From positions 1 through 37,350 of the forward strand of contig RFPR01000002.1 of the NCBI GenBank assembly GCA_009928265.1: DNA of 37,350 nucleotides, given 5' to 3'. Origin of the DNA: Pseudomonadota bacterium (GTDB lineage: Bacteria; Verrucomicrobiota; Verrucomicrobiia; Chthoniobacterales; UBA6821). The notes under the pieces were generated by a model. That model was given only the letters and a program-made list of their open reading frames with translations, did not search any database and had not been told where the DNA came from. The translations under genes and the position numbers were made by a program. The stretch's first letter is position 1. Each line of letters opens with the position of its first letter. Below are positions 17,553 to 25,339 of this stretch, piece by piece.

Positions 17553-17993
17553 ATGAGCCATCCCCCCTCTTTCGATCTTCGGAATTCTATCGTGACCCCC
17601 GTTCAGGTGATGTTCTTTGACACCGATGCGGGTGGGGTGGTGCACAACATCGCCTACCTGCGCTTCATCGAGACGGCACGTACCCTACTGGCTGTCCAGC
17701 TGGGCATGGACTGGAAACTCATGGCAGAGACCTCCGTCTACCCCGTTGTTGTCCGGACGGAGATCGACTACCGCCGACCCGCGATCCTCGGTGACAAACT
17801 CGAAATTCACGGCCGCCTCGGCGAGGCGACTCCGGCACGATTCTGGTGCCACTTCGAGATCAAGCGGCCCAGCGACGGCGCACTCCTGATCACGTGCCAG
17901 CAGGCCCTTGCTTTCGTGAAGATGCCGGAGGGAAAACCTCTCCGCCTTCCCAAGGGGTGGCCCGAACCTTTTGCCCCGCTGGCCACGCAGTAA
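17553..17993 (+). CDS. YbgC/FadM-type acyl-CoA thioesterase
   Basis: A 146-residue hot-dog fold thioesterase. The catalytic motif FFDTDAGGVVHNIAYLRFIE matches the YbgC/4-hydroxybenzoyl-CoA thioesterase consensus with its catalytic Asp. In many Gram-negatives ybgC heads the tol-pal operon; here it is linked to lolD (4-base gap) and to the glycosyltransferase (12-base gap), which also suggests an envelope or phospholipid role. The ATG at 17553 is clear. The exact substrate cannot be told from sequence. Confidence 0.9.
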   Translation: MSHPPSFDLRNSIVTPVQVMFFDTDAGGVVHNIAYLRFIETARTLLAVQLGMDWKLMAETSVYPVVVRTEIDYRRPAILGDKLEIHGRLGEATPARFWCHFEIKRPSDGALLITCQQALAFVKMPEGKPLRLPKGWPEPFAPLATQ

Positions 17994-18005
17994 GGAACGG
18001 TTTCC

Positions 18006-19172
18006 GTGGTCATCTGCGACTTAACCCAGTTTTACAGCCCGGCTTCGGGTGGCGTCCGACGCTACATCGGGGAAAAGGCCTCCCGACTGGAAGCCGAGGG
18101 TCATCGTCACGTCCTGATAATTCCGGGGGAGAAAACCGAACGGCGGGAGCAGGGGAACCGAGTCACCTACACGATTGCCTCGCCACTTGTTTCGCGCACC
18201 GCGCGATATCGCGCACTGATCAGGCTTCATCTCGTCGAGGAAGCTCTCGAGAGGGAGCAGCCGGACCTTATCGAGTCGGGGGACCCGTATCAGGTTGCGT
18301 GGAAAGCCATCGCATCGGGCCGTGCACTTGGGATCCCTACGGTCGGATTCTACCACTCTCATTTCACGGATGCAGTGCTCCGCTCGGTAGCAAAATATTT
18401 CGGCTCCCTCTCGGTCCGTGTGGCCGAGGAAGTCGGCCGCATCTACACCGAAGATCTCTACAACCGTTTTGAACGGACGCTTGTGCCGAGTGCCGGGCTT
18501 TCCGATCTCCTCAGGACCTGGGGACTCGAGAATGTCGAGACGCTGGAACTCGGCGTCGACACCGGCATCTTCTTTCCTGATGCAGCGCGGGGAAAGGGGG
18601 CACGGCGTAGGCTCGGCTGGCCTGAGGATCGGCAGGTGCTGCTCTATGTGGGCCGGCTCAACCCCGACAAAAATGTCCGTCGCCTTCTGGGAACCTTCTC
18701 CCTCCTCCACGACCGCTTTCCAGATCGCTTCCATCTCGCCGTGATCGGTGACGGAATGCTGCGCGGTTCGCTCCAGCGTCTTGCAGAGGAAACGGCCTGC
18801 GTCAGCTGGCTTCCCTACTCCAACGGCGCCGGGGAACTCGCCGACATCTACCGTGCCGCCGATCTTTTTGTGCATCCCGGGGTAAAAGAGACCTTCGGCC
18901 TCGTCACCCTGGAGAGTCAGGCCTGCGGCACCCCAGTGGTCGGCATCCGGGGAAGCTTCATGGACGCGATCAATTTCAGCGGCCTCCACAACTGGTCTGC
19001 AGACGATTCCGAGGAGTCGCTGGCAGCCGCCATCCTCACGGCTACCGAGGGGGATCTGGAGGCCTCTGGCCTGCGGGCAGCCGCCTCGGTTTCCGCCAAA
19101 TACGACTGGCAGTCGGTTTTTACACGCCTCTTTGCGGTTTACCGGGACGTGATCGCCTCGTACAACCCCTGA
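18006..19172 (+). CDS. GT4-family glycosyltransferase
   Basis: A 388-residue retaining glycosyltransferase with two Rossmann domains. The N-terminal domain begins VICDLTQFYSPASGGVRRYI; the C-terminal donor-binding domain shows LLYVGRLNPDKNVRRLL and the EX7E motif in KETFGLVTLESQACGTPVV. Overall it resembles the GDP-mannose- or UDP-sugar-using enzymes that modify phosphatidyl-inositol or diacylglycerol lipids, but the donor and acceptor are not determined by the sequence. The start is GTG at 18006; no other start fits the first beta strand. The stop is one base before the GNAT gene's GTG start. Confidence 0.9.
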   Translation: MVICDLTQFYSPASGGVRRYIGEKASRLEAEGHRHVLIIPGEKTERREQGNRVTYTIASPLVSRTARYRALIRLHLVEEALEREQPDLIESGDPYQVAWKAIASGRALGIPTVGFYHSHFTDAVLRSVAKYFGSLSVRVAEEVGRIYTEDLYNRFERTLVPSAGLSDLLRTWGLENVETLELGVDTGIFFPDAARGKGARRRLGWPEDRQVLLYVGRLNPDKNVRRLLGTFSLLHDRFPDRFHLAVIGDGMLRGSLQRLAEETACVSWLPYSNGAGELADIYRAADLFVHPGVKETFGLVTLESQACGTPVVGIRGSFMDAINFSGLHNWSADDSEESLAAAILTATEGDLEASGLRAAASVSAKYDWQSVFTRLFAVYRDVIASYNP

Positions 19173-19173
19173 T

Positions 19174-19875
19174 GTGTCCCTTTCTGTGTCTTCAGTTCAG
19201 CCAGCCGTAGCCAAGGCGATCGCCACCCCCTCAGGTTCCCGCTATGTGATTCGCCGCTACGAGCTGCGCGATCGAAAGGCTGTACGCTGGCTCTGCTGCG
19301 AAACCGGCTTCCTGGGCAAGCCGATCGACCCTGTCTTCGAAGACCGGGAAATCTTTGCCGACTACCTGACGCGCTACTACACCGACATCGAGCCCGAGTC
19401 CTCCTTCGTGCTCGAGCAGAACGGGGAGGTGAAGGGGTATCTGCTCGGCTCCTACCGACCTCTCCGCCAGCAGCTCTTCAATCTTTTCAACAACATCTCC
19501 CTCTTCACCCGGGGGATGGCGAAGTATGCCTTCTACAACAAGGCCACGCGGGACTTCATCGGATGGATCCTTCGCACCTCGTGGAAGGAGGTGCCCCAGG
19601 CTCCGCGCCGCTGCGCTCATTTCCATTTTAACATTCTCCCCGAGGCTCAGGGCCTGGCAAATAGCAAAGGGCTCATGGATCTCTATCTGGAACATCTCCG
19701 CACCAAGGGAATCCGTCAGGTCTACGGCCAGGTCGTCACCTTTGAGTCACGCCGTGGGGCGAAGGTTTTCGAACGCTACGGATTCCAGGTGCTGAACCGC
19801 AGTGAAATCACCAAATACCGCAAGACCCATCCCGAGCCGGTCTATCTGACCACAGTGCTGAAGGAACTGACTTAG
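19174..19875 (+). CDS. GNAT-family N-acetyltransferase-like protein
   Basis: A 233-residue protein. YVIRRYELRDRKAVRWLCCE is a typical GNAT opening, SSFVLEQNGEVKGYLLGSY is the central strand pair, and YLEHLRTKGIRQVYGQVVTF with AKVFERYGFQVL are the acetyl-CoA and C-terminal strands. The acetyl-CoA loop (PEAQGLANSKGLMDLYLEHL) is only a loose fit to RxxGxG/A. The start is taken as GTG 19174, one base past the glycosyltransferase stop; a second GTG four codons on is possible. It is probably co-transcribed with the GT4 gene and may modify a sugar or lipid made by it, which is inference only. Confidence 0.78.
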   Translation: MSLSVSSVQPAVAKAIATPSGSRYVIRRYELRDRKAVRWLCCETGFLGKPIDPVFEDREIFADYLTRYYTDIEPESSFVLEQNGEVKGYLLGSYRPLRQQLFNLFNNISLFTRGMAKYAFYNKATRDFIGWILRTSWKEVPQAPRRCAHFHFNILPEAQGLANSKGLMDLYLEHLRTKGIRQVYGQVVTFESRRGAKVFERYGFQVLNRSEITKYRKTHPEPVYLTTVLKELT

Positions 19876-19913
19876 AGGGGGCCTTTCCTGACCCTCCGCA
19901 GCCCAGAAAGACT

Positions 19914-19942
19914 TTGACTCTGACGGAAGGATCCGTATCCTT
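19914..19942 (+). promoter_or_regulatory. Putative promoter of the NDK gene with overlapping palindrome
   Basis: TTGACT (19914-19919), a spacer of 16, then TATCCT (19936-19941). The palindrome AAGGAT (19927-19932) / ATCCTT (19937-19942) with a four-base centre overlaps the -10 box and could be an operator. The start codon is 67 bases further on. The hexamer pair closely resembles the one before the sulfite reductase flavoprotein gene. Confidence 0.5.
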
Positions 19943-20008
19943 TCACGTCCGCCTAGGAACGCCATCACGACGCGCCCTCTCGGGCGGGTCCTACTTCCTT
20001 TTCATCCT

Positions 20009-21013
20009 ATGGCCGACACGATTTCCTACGCCCTGATCACTCCCTCCGCCCTGCGCAAGGGTCGCACCGGAGGCATTCTAGGGCGCCTGATTTCCCGCAG
20101 CGGACTGCAGCTCGAGACGGGTCGCATCTTTGCTCTCTCCCAGGCCACCCTTTCGGCCTTGGCCGAGACCCTTTCCGGTCAGTCCAAGACCGCTGCCTAT
20201 CTGAAGAGCCTCCCTACTGGAGCCCACTCGCTGGTTGTCGTTCTCAAAGGTGAGGAGGCTGCTTCCAAGGTCGCGTCGATCGTTGGCGGCGACTCCACCA
20301 TGGGTGGTCGCGGCGAGACCATCCGCGACACCTACGGCGACCTCGTTGAAAGCCCCGAGGAGGGAGGAAAGACCGTTTACTTTGAGCCCGGAGTGATCGC
20401 TCCCGCCAATGCCTCCGAGGCCGCCGCCGGCCTCAAGGTCCTCGCCGCCGCCTCGGATGCCGAGGGTGGCATCCTGGACGCTTCCGCCGACTTCTCTGGC
20501 CCCACCGAGAAGACCCTGGTGTTGATCAAACCCGACAACTTCGCTTTCCCCAGTACCCGCCCGGGCGGCGTGATCGACCTCTTTGCCCGCACCGGCCTCG
20601 CGCTCGTCGGCTTCAAGCCGTTCCACCTGTCCGTCGCCCAAGGTGAGGAGTTCTACGGCCCCGTTCTCGACTTCCTCGTCGCCAAGCTCCCCGACGGCCG
20701 CGCCCAGTGGGAGTCGATCGTCGCCTTCATGGCCGGCAAGCGCCCCTCCGAGTGCACGCCCGAGGAGAAGGCCGCCCCCGGCAGCCAACCCTGCGTGGCC
20801 CTGATTTACCAGGGGCCCGACGCCGTCGCCAAGATCCGAACCGCCCTCGGACCCACTAATCCCTCGCAGGCCCCGCACGGCACGATCCGCAAGGAGTTCG
20901 GCACCACGATCATGATCAACGGTGCCCACGCCTCCGACTCCGTCGAGAACGTTGCCCGCGAGACCGCCATCATCCGCATCGACGAGAACGACTTCAAAAC
21001 GAAGGTCGCCTGA
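20009..21013 (+). CDS. Tandem two-domain nucleoside diphosphate kinase, first domain degenerate
   Basis: A 334-residue protein made of two NDK-like domains; usual bacterial NDKs have about 140 residues. The second domain (about 168-334) has the LVLIKPDNF start with its Lys, GPTNPSQAPHGTIRKEFG, and NGAHASDSVENVARE with the phospho-acceptor His307. It also contains a loop expanded by some 25 residues (230-258). The first domain (1-160) keeps the fold pattern (YALITPSALRKGRTGGILG, GETIRDTYGDL), but the Lys is replaced by Thr11 and the His position reads VIAPANASEA, with Ala at about 131. So only the second half should be catalytic; the first may be regulatory or structural. The start follows the leader TTTTCATCCT. 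The next gene is the aminotransferase. Confidence 0.87.
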   Translation: MADTISYALITPSALRKGRTGGILGRLISRSGLQLETGRIFALSQATLSALAETLSGQSKTAAYLKSLPTGAHSLVVVLKGEEAASKVASIVGGDSTMGGRGETIRDTYGDLVESPEEGGKTVYFEPGVIAPANASEAAAGLKVLAAASDAEGGILDASADFSGPTEKTLVLIKPDNFAFPSTRPGGVIDLFARTGLALVGFKPFHLSVAQGEEFYGPVLDFLVAKLPDGRAQWESIVAFMAGKRPSECTPEEKAAPGSQPCVALIYQGPDAVAKIRTALGPTNPSQAPHGTIRKEFGTTIMINGAHASDSVENVARETAIIRIDENDFKTKVA

Positions 21014-21053
21014 TTTTCCGCCAGACACCCACCAACCCAACCCAACCGTTCCC

Positions 21054-22217
21054 ATGGACCTCGCATCCCGCGTCAGCGAACTGACCCCCTCCCTCACCCT
21101 CTCCATCGACAGCAAGGCCAAGGCGCTCCGCGCCGAGGGCGTCGATGTCTACAGCTTCGGAGCCGGAGAGCCCGACTTCGACACGCCCGAGCACATCAAG
21201 GCCGCAGCGGTCGAGGCGCTGAATGCCGGATTCACCAAGTACACCCCCAGCTCAGGAACCCCCGAGCTGCGCGCCGCGATCAGCGAGAAGTTCAAGCGCG
21301 ATAACGGTCTCGAGTATAAGCCCTCCGAGATCATCGTCAGCAACGGCGCGAAGCAGAGCTGCTTCAACGCCATCATGGCCGTCTGCGGCGAGGGTGACGA
21401 AGTGATCATCCCCGCCCCCTACTGGCTCAGCTACCCCGAGATGGTACGTCTCGCCGGCGCCGAGCCCGTCATCGTCCAGACCACTGCCGAGAACGACTGG
21501 AAGATGACCCCGCAGCAGTTCGAGGAGGCGATGAGCCCCCGCACCAAGATGGTCATCATCAACTCCCCCGGCAACCCGACCGGCGCCGTCTACTCCAAGG
21601 AGGAGCTCCGCGCCATCGTCGAGGTGGCCGCCGACGAGGAGATCACCATCCTCTCCGACGAGATTTACGAATGCCTCACCTACGATGGTGCCGAGCACGT
21701 CTCCATCGCCTCCCTTACCCCCGAGGCCCGCGACCTCACCATCACCATCAATGGCTTCAGCAAGGCCTACGCCATGACCGGATGGCGCCTCGGCTATCTC
21801 GGTGCCCCCGAGAAGATCGCCAAGGCCATCGACTCGATGCAGAGCCACGCCACCTCCGGCCCCTGCTCCTTCGCCCAGAAGGGCGGACTCGCCGCCCTCA
21901 CCGGCAGCCAGCAGTGCGTCGCCGACATGCGCGAAGAGTTCAACCTCCGCCGCGAGTATATGTTCGACCGCCTCACCGCGATCCACAATGTCTCCGCCGT
22001 GAAGCCCAAGGGTGCCTTCTACATGCTCGCCGATATCTCCAAGCTCGGCATGACCTCGACGAACTTCGCCGACCGCCTGCTCAGCAAGGCCAATGTCGCT
22101 GTCGTTCCCGGCATCGCCTTCGGTGATGACCGCGTTGTCCGCCTCAGCTATGCCACCGGCCTTGATGTCATCAAGCCGGGCCTCGATCGCTTCGAGGACT
22201 TCTGCAAGACCCTCTAA
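21054..22217 (+). CDS. Class I pyridoxal-phosphate aminotransferase (aspartate/prephenate type)
   Basis: A 387-residue class I aminotransferase of the Ib subgroup. Hallmarks are YSFGAGEPDFDTPEHIK near the N-terminus, NSPGNPTGAVYSKEEL, the ILSDEIYECLTYDG segment, and the PLP-binding Lys in GFSKAYAMTGWRLGYL. The C-terminal Arg that binds the substrate carboxylate is in RVVRLSYA. It most likely transfers amino groups between aspartate and 2-oxoglutarate, possibly also prephenate; sequence alone does not settle this. The ATG at 21054 follows a CCAACCCAACCC-type leader with no Shine-Dalgarno. It lies 40 bases after the NDK gene. Confidence 0.93.
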   Translation: MDLASRVSELTPSLTLSIDSKAKALRAEGVDVYSFGAGEPDFDTPEHIKAAAVEALNAGFTKYTPSSGTPELRAAISEKFKRDNGLEYKPSEIIVSNGAKQSCFNAIMAVCGEGDEVIIPAPYWLSYPEMVRLAGAEPVIVQTTAENDWKMTPQQFEEAMSPRTKMVIINSPGNPTGAVYSKEELRAIVEVAADEEITILSDEIYECLTYDGAEHVSIASLTPEARDLTITINGFSKAYAMTGWRLGYLGAPEKIAKAIDSMQSHATSGPCSFAQKGGLAALTGSQQCVADMREEFNLRREYMFDRLTAIHNVSAVKPKGAFYMLADISKLGMTSTNFADRLLSKANVAVVPGIAFGDDRVVRLSYATGLDVIKPGLDRFEDFCKTL

Positions 22218-22230
22218 GAGGTTTCTCACC

Positions 22231-23148
22231 ATGACTTCCCGGAAGGCCGTCCGCCCAAAAGCGGACGGCCTTTCTGTTTATCTCAAGGAGCGCCGCAAGC
22301 TCGTCGAGCGTGCGCTGGCCCGATGCCTGCCCGCCGCCACAGTCCGTCCAGCGACCATCCACCGGGCGATGCGCTACAGCCTGCTGGCCGGAGGAAAGCG
22401 CCTCCGCCCGATCCTGACCCTCGCCGCTGCCGAAGCATGCGGCACCAAGGATGTGGCCAACATCCTCCCGGCTGCTTGTGCAGTGGAGCTGATCCACACG
22501 TACTCGCTCGTCCATGACGATCTCCCCTGCATGGATGACGATGATCTGCGACGGGGCCGCCCGACCTCGCACAAGGTCTTCGGCGAAGGGATCGCTGTCC
22601 TTGCCGGTGATGCCCTGCTGACACGCGCCTTTGGACTGCTGTCCACGGTGAAGCCGGCGAAACGCTATCCGCTTTCCCACCTTCTGTCAGAGACCGAGGC
22701 GGCGGCGGGCAGCCTGCAGCTGATCGCAGGACAGGTCGCCGATCTCGAGGCCGAGGGAAAGAATCTCTCGATCCGCGATGTTCGCTTCATCCATGAGCGC
22801 AAGACGGCAGCCATGATCGTCCTCTCCCTGCGACTCGGCGCCATGATTGCCGGAGCGACACCCCGACAACTCAAAGCCCTCACGGACTTTGGCTCTTCAC
22901 TAGGCCTCGCATTCCAGATTCTCGACGACATCCTCGACGTCACGGCGACCAGCGAGCAACTCGGCAAGAGTGCCGGAAAGGATCTCAAAGCAGCCAAAGC
23001 CACCTACCCCGCCGTGATCGGACTCGAGGCTGCACGCAAGGAAGCGGAGATGCAGACACGGAAAGCACTCCGCGCCCTCGATGTACTGGGAAGTCGCGGA
23101 GTCCGACTCCGCGAGATCGCGGAGTCTCTTCTCAAACGACAAGGCTGA
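22231..23148 (+). CDS. Polyprenyl (farnesyl/geranylgeranyl) diphosphate synthase
   Basis: A 305-residue trans-prenyltransferase that condenses IPP with allylic diphosphates in the cytosol. The first Asp-rich motif is DDLPCMDDDDLRRG with GKRLRP upstream, and the second is DDILD in LAFQILDDILD; KTAAMI precedes it. The DDLPCMDDD form, with two residues between the Asp groups, is typical of bacterial IspA-like enzymes. The ATG at 22231 is the only plausible start: there is no in-frame ATG, GTG or TTG until after the conserved YLKERRKLVERAL region. A terminator-like hairpin overlaps codons 5-14. The chain length of the product cannot be read safely. Confidence 0.94.
   Translation: MTSRKAVRPKADGLSVYLKERRKLVERALARCLPAATVRPATIHRAMRYSLLAGGKRLRPILTLAAAEACGTKDVANILPAACAVELIHTYSLVHDDLPCMDDDDLRRGRPTSHKVFGEGIAVLAGDALLTRAFGLLSTVKPAKRYPLSHLLSETEAAAGSLQLIAGQVADLEAEGKNLSIRDVRFIHERKTAAMIVLSLRLGAMIAGATPRQLKALTDFGSSLGLAFQILDDILDVTATSEQLGKSAGKDLKAAKATYPAVIGLEAARKEAEMQTRKALRALDVLGSRGVRLREIAESLLKRQG
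22243..22277 (+). terminator. Strong terminator-like hairpin inside the prenyl synthase N-terminus
   Basis: A perfect 12-base stem, AAGGCCGTCCGC (22243-22254) with GCGGACGGCCTT (22261-22272), six-base loop CCAAAA, then the T-rich tail TTCTGTTTA. It begins 26 bases after the aminotransferase stop, where a terminator would be expected, but it is also codons 5-14 of the next gene. Confidence 0.75.
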
Positions 23149-23231
23149 GCGTAATGCATACGCCTATCATCCATCCATCGAAAGCTGGCGGAGCCGACAT
23201 GGATCGGGGATGATTGCCAATCCCTTTCACC

Positions 23232-24530
23232 ATGGCTTTCACCGATAAATTTTTCCGCAAGCTGGTCCTCGATGCCTTTTCCCGGGCGCGACGTGGGGAA
23301 CTCAAGGTCACGATGCCGGGAGGATCACGCCGCCTCTTCGGTGGGTTGGGGAAGGAGCTGCATGCTGAACTGACGGTCCGCGATGAGAACTTCTACCGGC
23401 GCTGCGTCCTTTTTGGCCCGATTGGCTTCGCGGAATCGTATCTCGCGGGAGAATGGGAGACCGACGACCTGACTCGCACCCTCGCCTGGTTCATCCTCAA
23501 CGGCGATTACCTCTCCGGTATCCGGACCCGCGATAACAAGGGACAAGGGCTCTTTGATCTGCTGGGCACTCTCAACCGGATCACGCACTCGCTCCGTCCC
23601 AACAGCAAGACCAAGAGCCGCGACAACATCAGCGAGCACTACGATCTCGGGAACGATTTCTTCAAACTCTGGCTCGACCCGACGATGACCTATTCATCGG
23701 CCTTTTACGACCAGCCGGATCTCACCCTTGAGGAGGCTCAGCGCAGGAAGTGGGAGCGCCTCTGCGAGAAGATGCAGATCGGTGCCCATGACATGGTGCT
23801 GGAGATCGGGTGCGGCTGGGGCGGGTTCGCCATCCACGCGGCAAAGACCCGTGGCTGCCGCGTCACGGCCGCCACCATCAGCCAGGAACAGTTCCGCGAG
23901 GCCGCTGCGCGCGTCGAGGCGGCTGGCGTCGGCCATCTGGTCGAGGTGGTCTTCTGCGACTACCGCGATCTCGCTGGGCGATTCGACAAGATCGTCTCGA
24001 TCGAGATGCTCGAGGCGGTCGGCGAACGCTATGCAGAGACCTTCTTTGGAAAAGTTGCCGACCTACTCGCCCCGCGTGGCCTGCTCGGCCTGCAGATGAT
24101 CCTCTGCCCCGATAACCAATACCCGATCCTTCGCGACGGGGTGGACTTCATCCAGAAGCACATCTTCCCGGGATCCCTCCTGATGTCGAACCGCCGCATC
24201 ACCGAGGCGATGAACGCGACAGGTGATCTAAACCTCCTCGATTACGAGGACATGACGCCTTACTACGCACGCACGCTGCTGGAGTGGCGCAAAAACTTCC
24301 TCGCCGTGCTACCGAAGGTGCGCGCGCTCGGGTACGACCCCGCCTTCATCCGCAAGTGGCTCTACTACCTCTGCTACTGCGAGGCGGGCTTTGGCACCCG
24401 TCACATCTCCGTGGCACAGGCCGTCTACACCCGGCCGGACAATCTCGACCTGCACTCCCCGGCCTATGATCTGGGCCATCACAGGGAAATCAGGGAGAAG
24501 CCGGTCGCGACCTCATCCCGCCCTGCATGA
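23232..24530 (+). CDS. Cyclopropane-fatty-acyl-phospholipid synthase family methyltransferase
   Basis: A 432-residue SAM-dependent enzyme that acts on unsaturated acyl chains of membrane phospholipids. The N-terminal lipid-binding domain has FGPIGFAESYLAGEWETDDL; the SAM-binding motif is VLEIGCGWGGFAIHAAK; SIEMLEAVGERY and DFIQKHIFPGSLL follow. YSSAFYDQ has Ser where E. coli Cfa has a catalytic Cys, and the bicarbonate-site segment differs (FPGSLL instead of FPxGxLP), so classic cyclopropanation is not certain. The start is the ATG at 23232; the open frame begins with TTG at 23214. Its stop overlaps the DUF1295 start by four bases. Confidence 0.92.
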   Translation: MAFTDKFFRKLVLDAFSRARRGELKVTMPGGSRRLFGGLGKELHAELTVRDENFYRRCVLFGPIGFAESYLAGEWETDDLTRTLAWFILNGDYLSGIRTRDNKGQGLFDLLGTLNRITHSLRPNSKTKSRDNISEHYDLGNDFFKLWLDPTMTYSSAFYDQPDLTLEEAQRRKWERLCEKMQIGAHDMVLEIGCGWGGFAIHAAKTRGCRVTAATISQEQFREAAARVEAAGVGHLVEVVFCDYRDLAGRFDKIVSIEMLEAVGERYAETFFGKVADLLAPRGLLGLQMILCPDNQYPILRDGVDFIQKHIFPGSLLMSNRRITEAMNATGDLNLLDYEDMTPYYARTLLEWRKNFLAVLPKVRALGYDPAFIRKWLYYLCYCEAGFGTRHISVAQAVYTRPDNLDLHSPAYDLGHHREIREKPVATSSRPA

Positions 24531-25339
24531 GTTCTCTCACGCTGCTGGCAATCGCCCTCGGGCTTTCCAGCCTGCTGATGCTCGGGGTCTGGGTCGTGGC
24601 GATGCGGATCCGCAACGCCGGGATCGTCGATATCGCCTGGGCGCTCGGCTTCGCACCGCTCGCCCTTCTCTACCGGGTTTTCGCCGACGGGGAACCGGTG
24701 CGCCAGAATCTCGTGACGCTGATGGTCGTTCTATGGAGCCTGCGACTGGGCCTGCATCTCTGGAAGCGGGTGATGGGCCATCACCCCGTCGAGGATGGGC
24801 GCTATGCGGAGATGCGGCGCGCGGTCGCGGGTCGGGAGGGAATGGCCTTCTTCTGGTTCTTCCAGGCGCAGGCGGTGCTACTGGTGCTCCTGAGCCTGCC
24901 CTGCCTCCTCATCAACGCCGACCCGCGGGTGCATCTCGGCGTTACGGATTTCCTCGGTCTCCTAATTTGGATCGTGGCCCTTGGCGGCGAGAGCCTGGCC
25001 GACCGTCAACTCGCGGCCTTCAAGGCTGATCCCGCGAACCGCGGGAAGGTCTGCGATGCAGGTCTCTGGCGACTCTCCCGGCATCCGAATTACTTCTTCG
25101 AGTGGTTGATCTGGATCGCCCTCTTCGTAATGGCGCTCCCGGCCCCATGGGGTGTTTTGACTGTTTTTGCTCCGACTCTCATGCTTTTCCTCCTGCTCAA
25201 GGTCACCGGAATCCCCTACACCGAGCAGCAGTCCGTCCGCTCCAAGGGCGACGCCTATCGTCGTTATCAGCAAACCACCCCGGCTTTCTTTCCCTGGTTT
25301 CCAAAAACAGACTCCACGCATCCTACTGACCCTTCATGA
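24527..25339 (+). CDS. DUF1295 membrane protein (steroid-5-alpha-reductase-like fold)
   Basis: A 270-residue multi-span membrane protein with about six to seven hydrophobic segments starting at LLAIALGLSSLLMLGVWVV. The conserved C-terminal block LWRLSRHPNYFFEWLIW, followed by TGIPYTEQQSVRSKG, is the signature shared by DUF1295, isoprenylcysteine methyltransferases and 5-alpha-reductases, where it binds NADPH or SAM. It is joined by four-base overlaps to a CFA-type methyltransferase on each side, so all three should be made in step. A role as a reductase for a methylated lipid is attractive but unproven. Confidence 0.9.
   Translation: MSSLTLLAIALGLSSLLMLGVWVVAMRIRNAGIVDIAWALGFAPLALLYRVFADGEPVRQNLVTLMVVLWSLRLGLHLWKRVMGHHPVEDGRYAEMRRAVAGREGMAFFWFFQAQAVLLVLLSLPCLLINADPRVHLGVTDFLGLLIWIVALGGESLADRQLAAFKADPANRGKVCDAGLWRLSRHPNYFFEWLIWIALFVMALPAPWGVLTVFAPTLMLFLLLKVTGIPYTEQQSVRSKGDAYRRYQQTTPAFFPWFPKTDSTHPTDPS

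Noticed and set aside
20078..21121. 347-residue minus-strand open frame opposite the NDK gene
   Set aside because: Gly/Leu/Val-rich translation typical of antisense frames; the plus strand has clear NDK motifs.
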